Shown: positions 52,069-60,451 of the stretch, in pieces
How positions within the stretch are numbered: the stretch's first letter is position 1
Layout: each line of letters begins with the position of its first letter
DNA from: JARRPM01 sp963765545
GTDB taxonomy: Bacteria; Pseudomonadota; Gammaproteobacteria; Pseudomonadales; Halieaceae
Assembly: GCA_963765545.1 (NCBI GenBank)
Contig: CAVXWW010000004.1
Coordinates: 372,001 to 436,000, forward strand
Length of the DNA: 64,000 bases
Reading direction: 5' to 3'
Translations under genes and position numbers: made by a program
Notes under the pieces: model-generated
Databases searched by the model: none
What the model saw: the letters and a program-made list of their open reading frames with translations, nothing else
What the model was told of the DNA's origin: nothing

Positions 52069-52815
52069 ATGAATCTCGACAACATCCGTATCGTACTGGT
52101 CAACACAACCCATCCGGGCAATATCGGCGGGGTGGCGCGGGCAATGAAGAATATGGGGCTGTCGCGGCTGTACCTGGTGGCCCCGGTGAAATTTCCCCAC
52201 GAACAGGCGGTGTGGCGCGCAGCGTCCGCCGGCGATGTGCTCGACACTGCAGTGGTCACCACAACCGTTGAGGAGGCCATTGCAGACTGCCAGTTTGTCG
52301 TCGGCACCAGTGCCCGGGAACGGCGTATACCATGGCCACTGCTTGACCCGCGGCAGTGCGCCGAGCGTATCGACGGGGTGTCCGGGCAGGAACAGGTAGC
52401 CGTCATGTTTGGTCGGGAGGACCGCGGGCTCACCAATGACGAGCTGCAGCTGTGCAACCTTCATCTCAACATTCCCACTTCTGATGCCTACAGTTCCCTC
52501 AACCTGGCCATGGCGGTACAGATCGTCTGTTATGAATTGCGCATGCTGCTGGCGCAACCAACGCTGCCAGTCAGTGAGGATGAGCAGTGGGATACGCCCT
52601 TCAGTACCGTGGAGAACCTGGAGCGCTTCTACGTGCACCTGGAGCAGACTCTTACTGACATAGAATTTCTGGACCCGGCGGCGCCGCGGCAGCTGATGGC
52701 GAGACTGCGGCGACTCTACGGCCGGGTGCGACTCGATGAGATGGAGTTGAATATTCTGCGCGGTATTCTGACCGAAACCCGCAAGTGGGTGGCGCGTGCG
52801 AAGGGTGGGCAGTAG
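52069..52815 (+). CDS. trmJ: tRNA (cytidine/uridine-2'-O)-methyltransferase TrmJ
   Basis: A 248-residue SPOUT methyltransferase. Knot motifs are NIGGVARAMKNMG, VMFGREDRGLTNDEL and SLNLAMAVQIVCYEL. The C-terminal helical tail is of the TrmJ type. It methylates ribose at position 32 in the anticodon loop using S-adenosylmethionine. In Pseudomonas it is followed by cysE and iscR; here the next gene, 128 bases on, is iscS. Confidence 0.94.
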   Translation: MNLDNIRIVLVNTTHPGNIGGVARAMKNMGLSRLYLVAPVKFPHEQAVWRAASAGDVLDTAVVTTTVEEAIADCQFVVGTSARERRIPWPLLDPRQCAERIDGVSGQEQVAVMFGREDRGLTNDELQLCNLHLNIPTSDAYSSLNLAMAVQIVCYELRMLLAQPTLPVSEDEQWDTPFSTVENLERFYVHLEQTLTDIEFLDPAAPRQLMARLRRLYGRVRLDEMELNILRGILTETRKWVARAKGGQ

Positions 52816-52943
52816 CGAGGCTGTGGGATAAGCTCAACAGCCACCTCCGGCGCCTCATACTGGCCCGGTCCGCTCCGGTATTGCATACTGTGAGGGTTAC
52901 ACCGCGTCATACCGCGTTAAACAGCGACAGGAGCAATGGCGTC

Positions 52944-54140
52944 ATGTCCAAGCCAATTTATCTCGATTACCTTGCGACCACCCCGGTGGATCCCCGGGTG
53001 GCGGAGAAAATGTCGCAATGCCTGACCCTTGATGGGAATTTCGGTAATCCCGCCTCGCGCTCCCATATCTATGGCTGGAAGGCGGAAGAGGCTGTAGAGC
53101 TGGCTCGCCGGCAGGTAGCAGACCTGATCAATTGTGATCCCAGGGAGATCGTCTGGACTTCGGGCGCCACCGAATCGGATAACCTGGCGCTCAAGGGTGT
53201 GGCTCACTTTCACAAGGAGCGTGGGCGGCATATCGTCACTTCTGCTATCGAGCACAAGGCGGTGCTTGATAGCGCCCATCACCTTGAACAGGAGGGTTTT
53301 GAGGTGACTTACCTGAAGCCCGGTAAGGATGGGCTGGTCACGCCTGATGCGGTGGCCCGGGCGCTGCGCCCGGATACGATTCTGGTCAGTGTCATGCACG
53401 CCAACAACGAGCTGGGCACGCTCAATGACATCGCTGGTATAGGCAGGGTGACCCGCGCCGCCGGTGTACTCTTTCATTGCGATGCAGCCCAGAGTGCGGG
53501 AAAGGTCCCGATCGATCTTCAGGAACTGGATGTCGACCTGATGTCGCTGTCCGCCCACAAGTTCTATGGACCCAAGGGCGTAGGGGTTTTGTATGTCAGG
53601 CGCCGGCCGAGGGTGCAGTTGGAGGCACAGATACATGGCGGGGCACATGAGCGGGGTATGCGCTCCGGCACTCTCGCGACTCATCAGGTCGTCGGTATGG
53701 GGGAGGCCGCTGCGCTGGCGGTAGACTGTCTGGCAAAGGAGGGCAAACAGCTGGAGGCACTGCGCCGGCGCTTCTGGGAGGGTATCCGGGACCTCGGCGA
53801 TATTAAGCTGAACGGCGACCCGGAGCAGCGGCTGCCCGGGGCTATCAACTTCAGCGTGGCTTTTGTCGAAGGGGAGGCGCTGCTCATGTCATTGAAGGAC
53901 CTCGCCATTTCAACGGGTTCGGCCTGCACCTCCGCCAGTCTCGAGCCCTCCTACGTGTTGCGGGCGATCGGTCTGCCGGATGAGCTTGCCCACAGCTCGC
54001 TGCGTTTCAGTTTTGGTCGTTTCACCAGCCCGGAGGACGTGGATTTCGCGGTGGCTCAATTGCACCACACGATAGAAAAGCTGCGGGAATCGTCACCCCG
54101 CCTGGCGTCTCATCCGGACGCAAAACCGCCGATGGCGTGA
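52944..54140 (+). CDS. iscS: Cysteine desulfurase IscS
   Basis: A 398-residue PLP enzyme that transfers sulfur from cysteine to Fe-S, tRNA thiolation and cofactor pathways. PLP lysine K206 (SAHKFYGPKG) and catalytic C328 (STGSACTSASLEPSYVLRA) have the same numbering as in E. coli IscS. The C-terminal IscU-docking helix region is present. The ATG at 52944 follows AGGAG; the frame extends upstream over the trmJ end. Unusually, iscR, iscU, iscA, hscB, hscA and fdx are absent on both sides; ndk follows. The gene may serve tRNA thiolation or a SUF system elsewhere. Confidence 0.94.
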   Translation: MSKPIYLDYLATTPVDPRVAEKMSQCLTLDGNFGNPASRSHIYGWKAEEAVELARRQVADLINCDPREIVWTSGATESDNLALKGVAHFHKERGRHIVTSAIEHKAVLDSAHHLEQEGFEVTYLKPGKDGLVTPDAVARALRPDTILVSVMHANNELGTLNDIAGIGRVTRAAGVLFHCDAAQSAGKVPIDLQELDVDLMSLSAHKFYGPKGVGVLYVRRRPRVQLEAQIHGGAHERGMRSGTLATHQVVGMGEAAALAVDCLAKEGKQLEALRRRFWEGIRDLGDIKLNGDPEQRLPGAINFSVAFVEGEALLMSLKDLAISTGSACTSASLEPSYVLRAIGLPDELAHSSLRFSFGRFTSPEDVDFAVAQLHHTIEKLRESSPRLASHPDAKPPMA

Positions 54141-54256
54141 CCCGGGCCGTCCCAAAATTACGGTAATTCTATAGTTGTTTTCCAAGTTGCTGATTTAAAA
54201 GCAAAACAATCTTTCTGGAGCGGCCAATACTGGGTGAAACCAAAGCCCAAAGTCCG

Positions 54257-54262
54257 TATAAT
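54257..54262 (+). promoter_or_regulatory. Perfect -10 box upstream of ndk
   Basis: TATAAT 95 bases before the ndk ATG. The corresponding -35 region (TGAAAC at 54235-54240) is weak. A small GCCCC/GGGGC hairpin (54293-54306) lies in the leader. It gives ndk and the downstream run a promoter separate from iscS. Confidence 0.55.
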
Positions 54263-54356
54263 TGCGCGGCTTTTGACGCTCGGATCAAGTCAGCCCCCTG
54301 AGGGGCAGCCGCAACGTCCGGGCATATCCGCAAACAATCAGACCAGGAGACCTACC

Positions 54357-54782
54357 ATGGCGGTAGAACGTACGCTTTCGATTATAAAACCGGACGCAGT
54401 TGGCAAAAACATAGTCGGCAAGATTTACTCGCGCTTTGAGACCAACGGGCTGCGAATAGTGGCTGCCAAAATGCTGCGCCTGAGCGATGAGGTCGCCGGG
54501 GGTTTTTACGCCGAGCACCGCGAGCGCCCCTTCTTTCCTGATCTGATCGAATTTATGACCTCGGGGCCTGTCGTAGTGCAGGTGCTGGAGGGTGAGGGCG
54601 CTGTCGCCAAAAACCGCGAGCTGATGGGCGCGACTAATCCCAAGGAAGCGGATGAAGGTACAATCCGGGCGGATTTTGCCAGCTCGATTGATGCCAACGC
54701 GGTACACGGTTCGGACTCACCCGAGTCGGCTGCGCGGGAGATCGCCTATTTCTTCGCTGCCAGCGAAATCTGCGAACGCTAG
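54357..54782 (+). CDS. ndk: Nucleoside diphosphate kinase
   Basis: A 141-residue enzyme, normal length. ERTLSIIKPDAVGKN at the start and the active-site histidine in NAVHGSDSPESA. It transfers phosphate between nucleoside tri- and diphosphates as a tetramer or hexamer in the cytosol. The ATG at 54357 has AGGAG seven bases upstream, and the longer frame is without similarity. rlmN starts seven bases after its stop. Confidence 0.97.
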   Translation: MAVERTLSIIKPDAVGKNIVGKIYSRFETNGLRIVAAKMLRLSDEVAGGFYAEHRERPFFPDLIEFMTSGPVVVQVLEGEGAVAKNRELMGATNPKEADEGTIRADFASSIDANAVHGSDSPESAAREIAYFFAASEICER

Positions 54783-54789
54783 TCGCGCG

Positions 54790-55935
54790 ATGACAATCTC
54801 TGCCACAGAACTCACCGCACAGCCCAGAGTGAACCTCATGGGCTTGTCGCTGCGCCAGATGGAACAGTTCTTCCTGGACGCGGGCGAGAAGAGGTTCCGT
54901 GCGCAGCAGGTGCTGAAGTGGATCCATCACGCGGGTGTTGTCGACATCGGCGAAATGACCAACCTCGGCAAGGCCCTGCGGGAAAAACTGCTGGCTATTG
55001 CGGAGGTTCGGCCTCCGGAGATTGTCAGCCAGCACGACTCCAGCGACGGTACCCGCAAGTGGATAATCAGGGTTGACGGCGGCGGACTGGTAGAAACCGT
55101 GCTGATACCTGAAGCGGGGCGGGCCACTCTGTGCGTGTCGTCCCAGGTGGGCTGCAGCCTGGACTGCAGCTTCTGTTCCACCGGTAAGCAGGGCTTTCAG
55201 CGAGACCTGAGCGCCGCTGAGATCATCGGCCAGGTGTGGCTGGCCATCAAGTCCTATGATGCTTTCCAGTCCGGCAATGGCCGTATTGTAACCAACGTGG
55301 TGATGATGGGTATGGGCGAGCCCCTGCTCAATTTCGACAATGTGGTTGCCGCCATGGATCTTATGCTTGAAGACCTGGCTTATGGCCTCTCCAAGCGGCG
55401 TGTCACGCTCAGTACTTCCGGGGTAGTGCCCGCACTGGACAAGCTGGCGAAGGTAAGCGAGGTGTCCCTGGCGATATCGCTGCATGCTCCAAACGATGAA
55501 CTGCGCAGTGAGCTGGTGCCGATTAACCGCAAGTATCCCATCGCGATGCTGCTCGAAAGTGCGCGTAATTATATCGACGCCCAGAGCGACAACAAGCGCG
55601 TGGTAACAGTGGAATACACGCTGATGGCAGGTGTCAACGATCAGCCGCAGCAGGCCAGGGACCTGGCCGTTCTGCTGAAGGATTTTCCCTGTAAGATCAA
55701 CCTGATTCCGTTCAACGCATTTCCGCAGTCCGGATACCAGCGCCCCAGTGGCAATGCTGTAAGCCGATTCTGGCAGGTACTGGTAGACGCAGGATTTGTT
55801 GTTACCGTGCGCACCACCAGGGGTGATGATATCGATGCCGCGTGTGGCCAGCTGGTAGGTCAGGTGGTTGATCGCACCAAGCGTAGCGAGCGGTATCGTA
55901 CTGCCGCCCAAATTCAGGCAATAAACGTAAGTTAA
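54790..55935 (+). CDS. rlmN: 23S rRNA/tRNA adenine-C2 methyltransferase RlmN
   Basis: A 381-residue radical SAM enzyme that methylates A2503 of 23S rRNA and A37 of some tRNAs. The radical SAM cluster is CSLDCSFCSTGKQGF (C-x3-C-x2-C). The mechanism's second cysteine is in DDIDAACGQL. VNLMGLSLRQMEQFF and KWIIRVDGGG are typical of RlmN. The ATG at 54790 is directly after ndk; the longer frame overlaps ndk out of phase. The pilW gene follows at once. Confidence 0.96.
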   Translation: MTISATELTAQPRVNLMGLSLRQMEQFFLDAGEKRFRAQQVLKWIHHAGVVDIGEMTNLGKALREKLLAIAEVRPPEIVSQHDSSDGTRKWIIRVDGGGLVETVLIPEAGRATLCVSSQVGCSLDCSFCSTGKQGFQRDLSAAEIIGQVWLAIKSYDAFQSGNGRIVTNVVMMGMGEPLLNFDNVVAAMDLMLEDLAYGLSKRRVTLSTSGVVPALDKLAKVSEVSLAISLHAPNDELRSELVPINRKYPIAMLLESARNYIDAQSDNKRVVTVEYTLMAGVNDQPQQARDLAVLLKDFPCKINLIPFNAFPQSGYQRPSGNAVSRFWQVLVDAGFVVTVRTTRGDDIDAACGQLVGQVVDRTKRSERYRTAAQIQAINVS

Positions 55936-55948
55936 GGTGTACCGCTGG

Positions 55949-56719
55949 ATGAAATACAGTCTGAAAAATGTCGTGTTGCTGGCCATGCTGTCACTGCTGG
56001 CGGCTTGTGTAACCACCACCGAGGGTGGATTTACCGAGGAGGCCTCCCCGGAGAAGGCACTCAACCAGCGGGTGGAGTTGGCCAGGCAGTATATCGGTGA
56101 CGGTAATTGGGAAGCCGCCAAACGCAATTTGAAGTTGGCCTACGAGATGGACCCGAACAGCGCCGAGGTCTACGAGGCATTCGCACTGGTTTACCAGAGC
56201 ACCGGCGAATACGAGTTGGCCGAAGAAAACTTTAAGAAGGCGCTCAAGATAGATCCGAAATTCTCCCGTGCTCGCAATAATTTTGCCGCTTTCCTGTTTT
56301 CCCAGCAGCGCTACGAAGAGGCGGAAGAGCAACTCGAGCTGGTGATCAAGGATACCCTCTATTCAGGCCGCCCCAGGGCATTTGTGAATCTGGGGTTATG
56401 CCGGGTGCAGCTGTTTGATGCCCAGGGCGCCGAGGAGGCGTTTGTGCGCGCCCTGGCGATGGATCGGACCAATTCCATCGCCCTGCTGGAAATGGCCCAG
56501 CTGCGCTTTGATGCGGCTGACTACCCCAACGCTCGCAGGTATTACAATACCTACCGATCTGTGGTTCGCCAGCAGTCGTCCAGGGGTCTTTGGTTGGGTA
56601 TCCGCCTCGCGAGGGCGTCGGGTAACCTGAACGACGAGAGCAGCTATGCCCTGGCGCTGGAGAGCCGGTACCCCGACTCGGTAGAATACGAGGCGTACCG
56701 GCGGACAATGAACCCGTGA
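55949..56719 (+). CDS. pilW: Type IV pilus biogenesis/stability lipoprotein PilW (PilF)
   Basis: A 256-residue lipoprotein: signal peptide with lipobox LLAAC (cysteine at 19 from the 55949 ATG), then TPR repeats (residues 45-180 or so, for example WEAAKRNLKLAYEMDPNSAE and YELAEENFKKALKIDPKFSR). PilF/PilW helps secretin PilQ assemble in the outer membrane. A GTG four codons earlier is a possible alternative start. In its usual place between rlmN and rodZ. The rodZ start overlaps its stop by four bases. Confidence 0.93.
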   Translation: MKYSLKNVVLLAMLSLLAACVTTTEGGFTEEASPEKALNQRVELARQYIGDGNWEAAKRNLKLAYEMDPNSAEVYEAFALVYQSTGEYELAEENFKKALKIDPKFSRARNNFAAFLFSQQRYEEAEEQLELVIKDTLYSGRPRAFVNLGLCRVQLFDAQGAEEAFVRALAMDRTNSIALLEMAQLRFDAADYPNARRYYNTYRSVVRQQSSRGLWLGIRLARASGNLNDESSYALALESRYPDSVEYEAYRRTMNP

Positions 56720-57204
56720 GTGAAGATGCAAGCGTTCAGCTGGATGCTTTTCTGACCCCAGGCACCATGCTCAAAACTGCCCGGGAAGAACAGGGCCTGT
56801 CGCAGCGCGAGGTCGCCGATCGCCTGCACCTGATGCCGGCTTACCCGGCCATGATTGAATGCGATGATTTCAGGGCGCTGCGTCACCCGGCTTTTGCCCG
56901 TGGCTACGTGAAAGCCTATGGCAAACTGCTTGGACTCGAGGAACAGCGCCTGCTGGATGCTTTTGATCGGCAGCGGGCGCAGGAGAAAAGCCCCGAGCTC
57001 AGTAAGGTAAGCACACGTCCTTTGCAGCTACAGCAAGTCGGCCTCAGTGTGATCGTAGGCCTGGTTCTACTGGTATTGCTGGTGGCGGCGGTCTGGTGGT
57101 GGCGCGCGGTTCCCGAGGACGCTGCGCAGGCGACCGGGCTGCCTTTTGTTGATAAGCCCACGGGCCAGGTGGTCCGTGCTGACTCTATGGCAGGTGACAG
57201 ATGA
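56716..57204 (+). CDS. rodZ: Short RodZ-like HTH membrane protein
   Basis: A 162-residue protein. The N-terminal RodZ/HTH_25 domain is PGTMLKTAREEQGLSQREVADRLHL to VKAYGKLLGL (about 15-75), which contacts MreB. A single membrane helix lies at about 110-130, with basic/aromatic WWWRAV at its end. The normal protein continues with a long Pro/Thr linker and a periplasmic DUF4115 domain to 300 residues or more; here only about 30 residues follow the helix. GTG start (GTGA overlap with pilW). ispG begins at its last codon (ATGA), so the short form is not caused by the window. Confidence 0.88.
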   Translation: MSEDASVQLDAFLTPGTMLKTAREEQGLSQREVADRLHLMPAYPAMIECDDFRALRHPAFARGYVKAYGKLLGLEEQRLLDAFDRQRAQEKSPELSKVSTRPLQLQQVGLSVIVGLVLLVLLVAAVWWWRAVPEDAAQATGLPFVDKPTGQVVRADSMAGDR

Positions 57205-58331
57205 AAGCACAAAGCCCGATCAAGCGTCGTGTTAGCCGGCAGATTATGGTAGGTGATGTCCCCGTTGGAGGCGATGCGCCTATCAGCGTACAAAGCATGA
57301 CCAATACCGAAACCTGCGACGTTCCGGCAACGGTCGCGCAGGTGCGCGCCATCGCCGATGCGGGTGCTGACATTGTGCGGGTGTCTGTGCCCAGCATGGA
57401 GGCAGCCGAAGCTTTCAGGGATATTCGCGCGCAGGTGAAAGTGCCGCTGGTGGCAGATATTCACTTCGATCATAAAATCGCGCTCAAGGTCGCCGAGTAT
57501 GGGGTGGACTGCCTGCGTATCAACCCTGGCAATATCGGCAGCGATGCGAAGGTGCGAGCGGTGATCGATAGCGCCCGCGATAAGGGTATTCCTATCCGTA
57601 TAGGCGTGAATGCAGGATCCCTGGGCAAAGACCTGCAACGAAAGTACGGGGAACCCACCGCAGCCGCGCTGGTCGAGTCCGCAATGCGCCACGTGGCGAT
57701 TCTCGATAAGTTTAACTACCCGGATTTCAAAGTCAGTGTAAAAGCCTCCGAGGTGTTTATGGCGGTGGAGGCCTATCGCTTGCTGGCGACAGAAATAGAG
57801 CAGCCCCTGCACCTGGGAATTACAGAGGCTGGTGGCCTGCGCGGCGGCACTGTGAAATCCGCAGTGGGGCTGGGTATGTTGTTGATGGACGGCATCGGCG
57901 ACACCATCCGTATATCCCTGGCGGCGGATCCGGTGGAAGAGGTCAAGGTGGGTTTCGAGATACTCAAAAGCCTGAAGTTGCGCGCCAACGGTATCAATTT
58001 TATAGCCTGCCCCAGCTGTTCCCGCCAGAATTTCGACGTCATCAGCACCATGAACCTGCTGGAGCAGCGACTCGAGGACATTCGCACCCCGATGGATGTC
58101 GCGGTCATTGGTTGTATTGTCAACGGGCCAGGGGAAGCCCGTGAGGCTGACGTCGGCCTGACGGGCGCCACCCCCAATAATCTTATCTATGTAAACGGCG
58201 AACCGGATCACAAGGTCAGTAATGCCGACTTCGTCGACCACCTTGAACAGGTGATCCGGCAGCGAGCAGAGGCGCTGGAGCAGGAGCGGGCTGCGCTGGA
58301 CGAGAAACTCATCCTGAAATCGCCCAATTGA
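57201..58331 (+). CDS. ispG: 4-hydroxy-3-methylbut-2-enyl diphosphate synthase IspG
   Basis: A 376-residue [4Fe-4S] enzyme of the MEP isoprenoid route that converts MEcPP to HMBPP. TIM-barrel N-terminal part: PISVQSMTNTETCDV and VADIHFDHKIALK. C-terminal cluster ligands are in CPSCSRQNFD and VIGCIVNGPGEAREADVG, with the glutamate on the cluster. Overlaps rodZ by four bases. hisS follows by 25 bases. Single-domain-insert-free form typical of gammaproteobacteria. Confidence 0.97.
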   Translation: MKAQSPIKRRVSRQIMVGDVPVGGDAPISVQSMTNTETCDVPATVAQVRAIADAGADIVRVSVPSMEAAEAFRDIRAQVKVPLVADIHFDHKIALKVAEYGVDCLRINPGNIGSDAKVRAVIDSARDKGIPIRIGVNAGSLGKDLQRKYGEPTAAALVESAMRHVAILDKFNYPDFKVSVKASEVFMAVEAYRLLATEIEQPLHLGITEAGGLRGGTVKSAVGLGMLLMDGIGDTIRISLAADPVEEVKVGFEILKSLKLRANGINFIACPSCSRQNFDVISTMNLLEQRLEDIRTPMDVAVIGCIVNGPGEAREADVGLTGATPNNLIYVNGEPDHKVSNADFVDHLEQVIRQRAEALEQERAALDEKLILKSPN

Positions 58332-58356
58332 GCTGCATGGGATCACTGGAGAACGC

Positions 58357-59652
58357 GTGAGTAATATACGAGCTATCCGCGGGATGAACGATATCCTGCC
58401 GGATGAGACCCCTCATTGGAGGCTGTTGGAAAAATCAGTTAGCCGCGTGCTGGCTGGCTACGGTTATGGACAGATCCGCCTGCCGGTGGTTGAGAAGACA
58501 GAATTATTCAGCCGCACAATCGGTGAAGTGACCGATATTGTCGAGCGAGAGATGTACAGCTTTGAAGACCGCAACGGTGAGAGCCTGACCCTGCGCCCCG
58601 AGGGTACCGCAGGGTGCGTGCGCGCTGCGGTACAACATGGCATGTTGAGTGTTTCCCAGCGGCTGTGGTACATGGGTCCCATGTTCCGCTACGAGCGCCC
58701 GCAAAAGGGCCGCCAGCGTCAGTTCCACCAGATCGGGGTGGAGGCCTTCGGTATCGCGGGCCCGGAAATGGATGCGGAACACATCGTGATGTGTGCTCGC
58801 CTGTGGCGCCAGCTTGGCCTCGCAGACAGTGTGGAACTGCAGCTCAACTCCCTGGGCAACGCCGAGGCCCGCCATAATTACCGGGGTGCGCTGGTAAGCT
58901 ATCTCGAGTCACACCTGGACTCACTTGACGAGGATAGCCAACGTCGCCTGCATACCAACCCCCTGCGTATCCTCGACAGCAAGGTACCCCAGACACAGCA
59001 GTTGCTGAATGATGCACCGCTGATGGCGGACTTTCTTGACGATGAGTCCCGCGCCGACTTCAACCGCCTGTGTGAATTACTGCAGGCTGCGGGTGTCCCC
59101 TATGTAATAAATAACCGACTCGTTCGTGGCCTGGATTATTACAACAAGACAGTTTACGAATGGGTGACGGACCGGCTGGGCGCGCAGGGGACCATCTGTG
59201 GTGGCGGCCGATACGACGCTCTGGTGGAACAGCTGGGTGGCAAGGCAGTCCCCGCAGTTGGCTTTGCCATGGGTATGGAGCGACTGGTGCTCTTGTTACA
59301 GGACGCCGGCTCGGCTGTTGCTGCACCCAGGGTTGATACCGATATCTACGCTGTCGCAGTGGGTGACGCTGCCCATAGCGAGGCACTGGCGGCGATAGAA
59401 GCCGTGCGCGGTGCGCTGGAGCACCTCACTATCGTCCAGCATACCGGCGGCGGAAGTTTCAAGAGTCAGCTCAAGCGCGCAGACAAAAGCGGTGCCTCGG
59501 TGGCACTCATCTGGGGAGAGGATGAGGTCAGTAGCCGTAGCGTCACTGTAAAATTCCTGCGCGATGGCGCTGCGCAGGGCGATAAATCGGGGCAGCAGAC
59601 TGTGCCCCTGGACCAACTGGAAGCGACGCTGCGAGCAGTATTCGCTGATTGA
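58357..59652 (+). CDS. hisS: Histidine-tRNA ligase
   Basis: A 431-residue class II aminoacyl-tRNA synthetase, normal length. Motif 1 and 2: RGMNDILPDETP at the start, LRPEGTAGCVRA and MGPMFRYERPQKGRQRQFHQIGVE. The histidine-specific loop is LVRGLDYYNKTVYEW, and motif 3 is GFAMGMERLVLLL. C-terminal anticodon-binding domain from about residue 330. GTG start. In the usual place between ispG and yfgM. Confidence 0.97.
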   Translation: MSNIRAIRGMNDILPDETPHWRLLEKSVSRVLAGYGYGQIRLPVVEKTELFSRTIGEVTDIVEREMYSFEDRNGESLTLRPEGTAGCVRAAVQHGMLSVSQRLWYMGPMFRYERPQKGRQRQFHQIGVEAFGIAGPEMDAEHIVMCARLWRQLGLADSVELQLNSLGNAEARHNYRGALVSYLESHLDSLDEDSQRRLHTNPLRILDSKVPQTQQLLNDAPLMADFLDDESRADFNRLCELLQAAGVPYVINNRLVRGLDYYNKTVYEWVTDRLGAQGTICGGGRYDALVEQLGGKAVPAVGFAMGMERLVLLLQDAGSAVAAPRVDTDIYAVAVGDAAHSEALAAIEAVRGALEHLTIVQHTGGGSFKSQLKRADKSGASVALIWGEDEVSSRSVTVKFLRDGAAQGDKSGQQTVPLDQLEATLRAVFAD

Positions 59653-59676
59653 ATCAGGCAAGAGGACTAGTCAGAC

Positions 59677-60447
59677 GTGGAATCTTATCGTACAGAAGAA
59701 GAACAGGTAGAAGCACTGCGCCGTTGGTGGAGCGAGAATGGCCGCTCCACCATCGTCGCCATTATCCTGGCACTTGGCCTTGGTTTTGGCTACCAGGGCT
59801 GGAAGAAGCATGGGGAAAGCCAGGCAGAAGGAGCGTCAGACCTGTACCAGCGGATGCTGCAAGCCTTTAATGCACCAGCCCTGTCACCGGAGCAGCTGCA
59901 AATCGCGGTGCAGCTGGCCGAACAGCTCAAGGCCGATTATGACAGCAGCACCTATGCCCAGTTTGCCGCGCTACAGTTGGCGCGAGTTGACGTGGGCGGC
60001 AACGACCTCGCTGCGGCACAGGCTGAGCTGCGCTGGGTGTTGGGCAAAGCGGACAAGGGCAGTGATGTGGCTCGTATCGCGCAGCAGCGCCTGGCCAGGG
60101 TATTGGCCGCCAGCGGCGAACCCGAGCAGGCCCTGACAATACTGGAGCAGGGCGGCGAAGGTCCATACCGGGCCTCGTATGCCGTCGCCCGGGGCGATGT
60201 ATTGCTGAGTGTGGGACGCAACGAGGAAGCGAGTGAGGCCTATGCGGCGGCACTTACGCTGGCTGCGGGAGACGGGGGTCCCATAGATCTGATGGGTGTC
60301 GAGCAGAAACTGCAGGCCCTCAACCCCAGGCCGGCGCAGGTTACGGTGCTGGCCAGCTCCACGCAGGATGCGGGAGATTCTGCCGAGATAGAGGGAACAA
60401 CCGAGGACCCGCAATCCGATGATGACAGCGTAGCCGGGGAGGGTTAG
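59677..60447 (+). CDS. yfgM: YfgM-like membrane-anchored TPR protein
   Basis: A 256-residue protein. A short cytosolic start YRTEEEQVEALRRWWSENGRS, one membrane helix (TIVAIILALGLGFGYQGW) and a periplasmic Tpr_21 domain with TPR-like helices (LQLARVDVGGNDLAAAQAEL, LARVLAASGEPEQALTIL). YfgM is an ancillary subunit of the SecYEG translocon that hands over exported proteins to chaperones. A longer acidic C-terminal tail (about 25 residues, rich in D/E) is present. Upstream of bamB as usual. Confidence 0.9.
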   Translation: MESYRTEEEQVEALRRWWSENGRSTIVAIILALGLGFGYQGWKKHGESQAEGASDLYQRMLQAFNAPALSPEQLQIAVQLAEQLKADYDSSTYAQFAALQLARVDVGGNDLAAAQAELRWVLGKADKGSDVARIAQQRLARVLAASGEPEQALTILEQGGEGPYRASYAVARGDVLLSVGRNEEASEAYAAALTLAAGDGGPIDLMGVEQKLQALNPRPAQVTVLASSTQDAGDSAEIEGTTEDPQSDDDSVAGEG

Positions 60448-60451
60448 GCCA

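Noticed and set aside
51949..52638. Possible 230-residue N-terminal extension of SuhB
   Set aside because: It lies antisense to trmJ, SuhB has normal length from 51948, and a TATAAT box lies between 51948 and trmJ.
52816..52943. IscR binding site upstream of iscS
   Set aside because: I looked for the type 1 dyad pattern and did not find it; only a short ATACCGCG-like repetition is present.
54634..56127. Minus-strand 497-codon frame opposite rlmN
   Set aside because: Antisense shadow of rlmN and pilW; no domain similarity.
56916..58346. Minus-strand 476-codon frame opposite ispG
   Set aside because: Antisense of a conserved gene; His-rich composition typical of a shadow frame.
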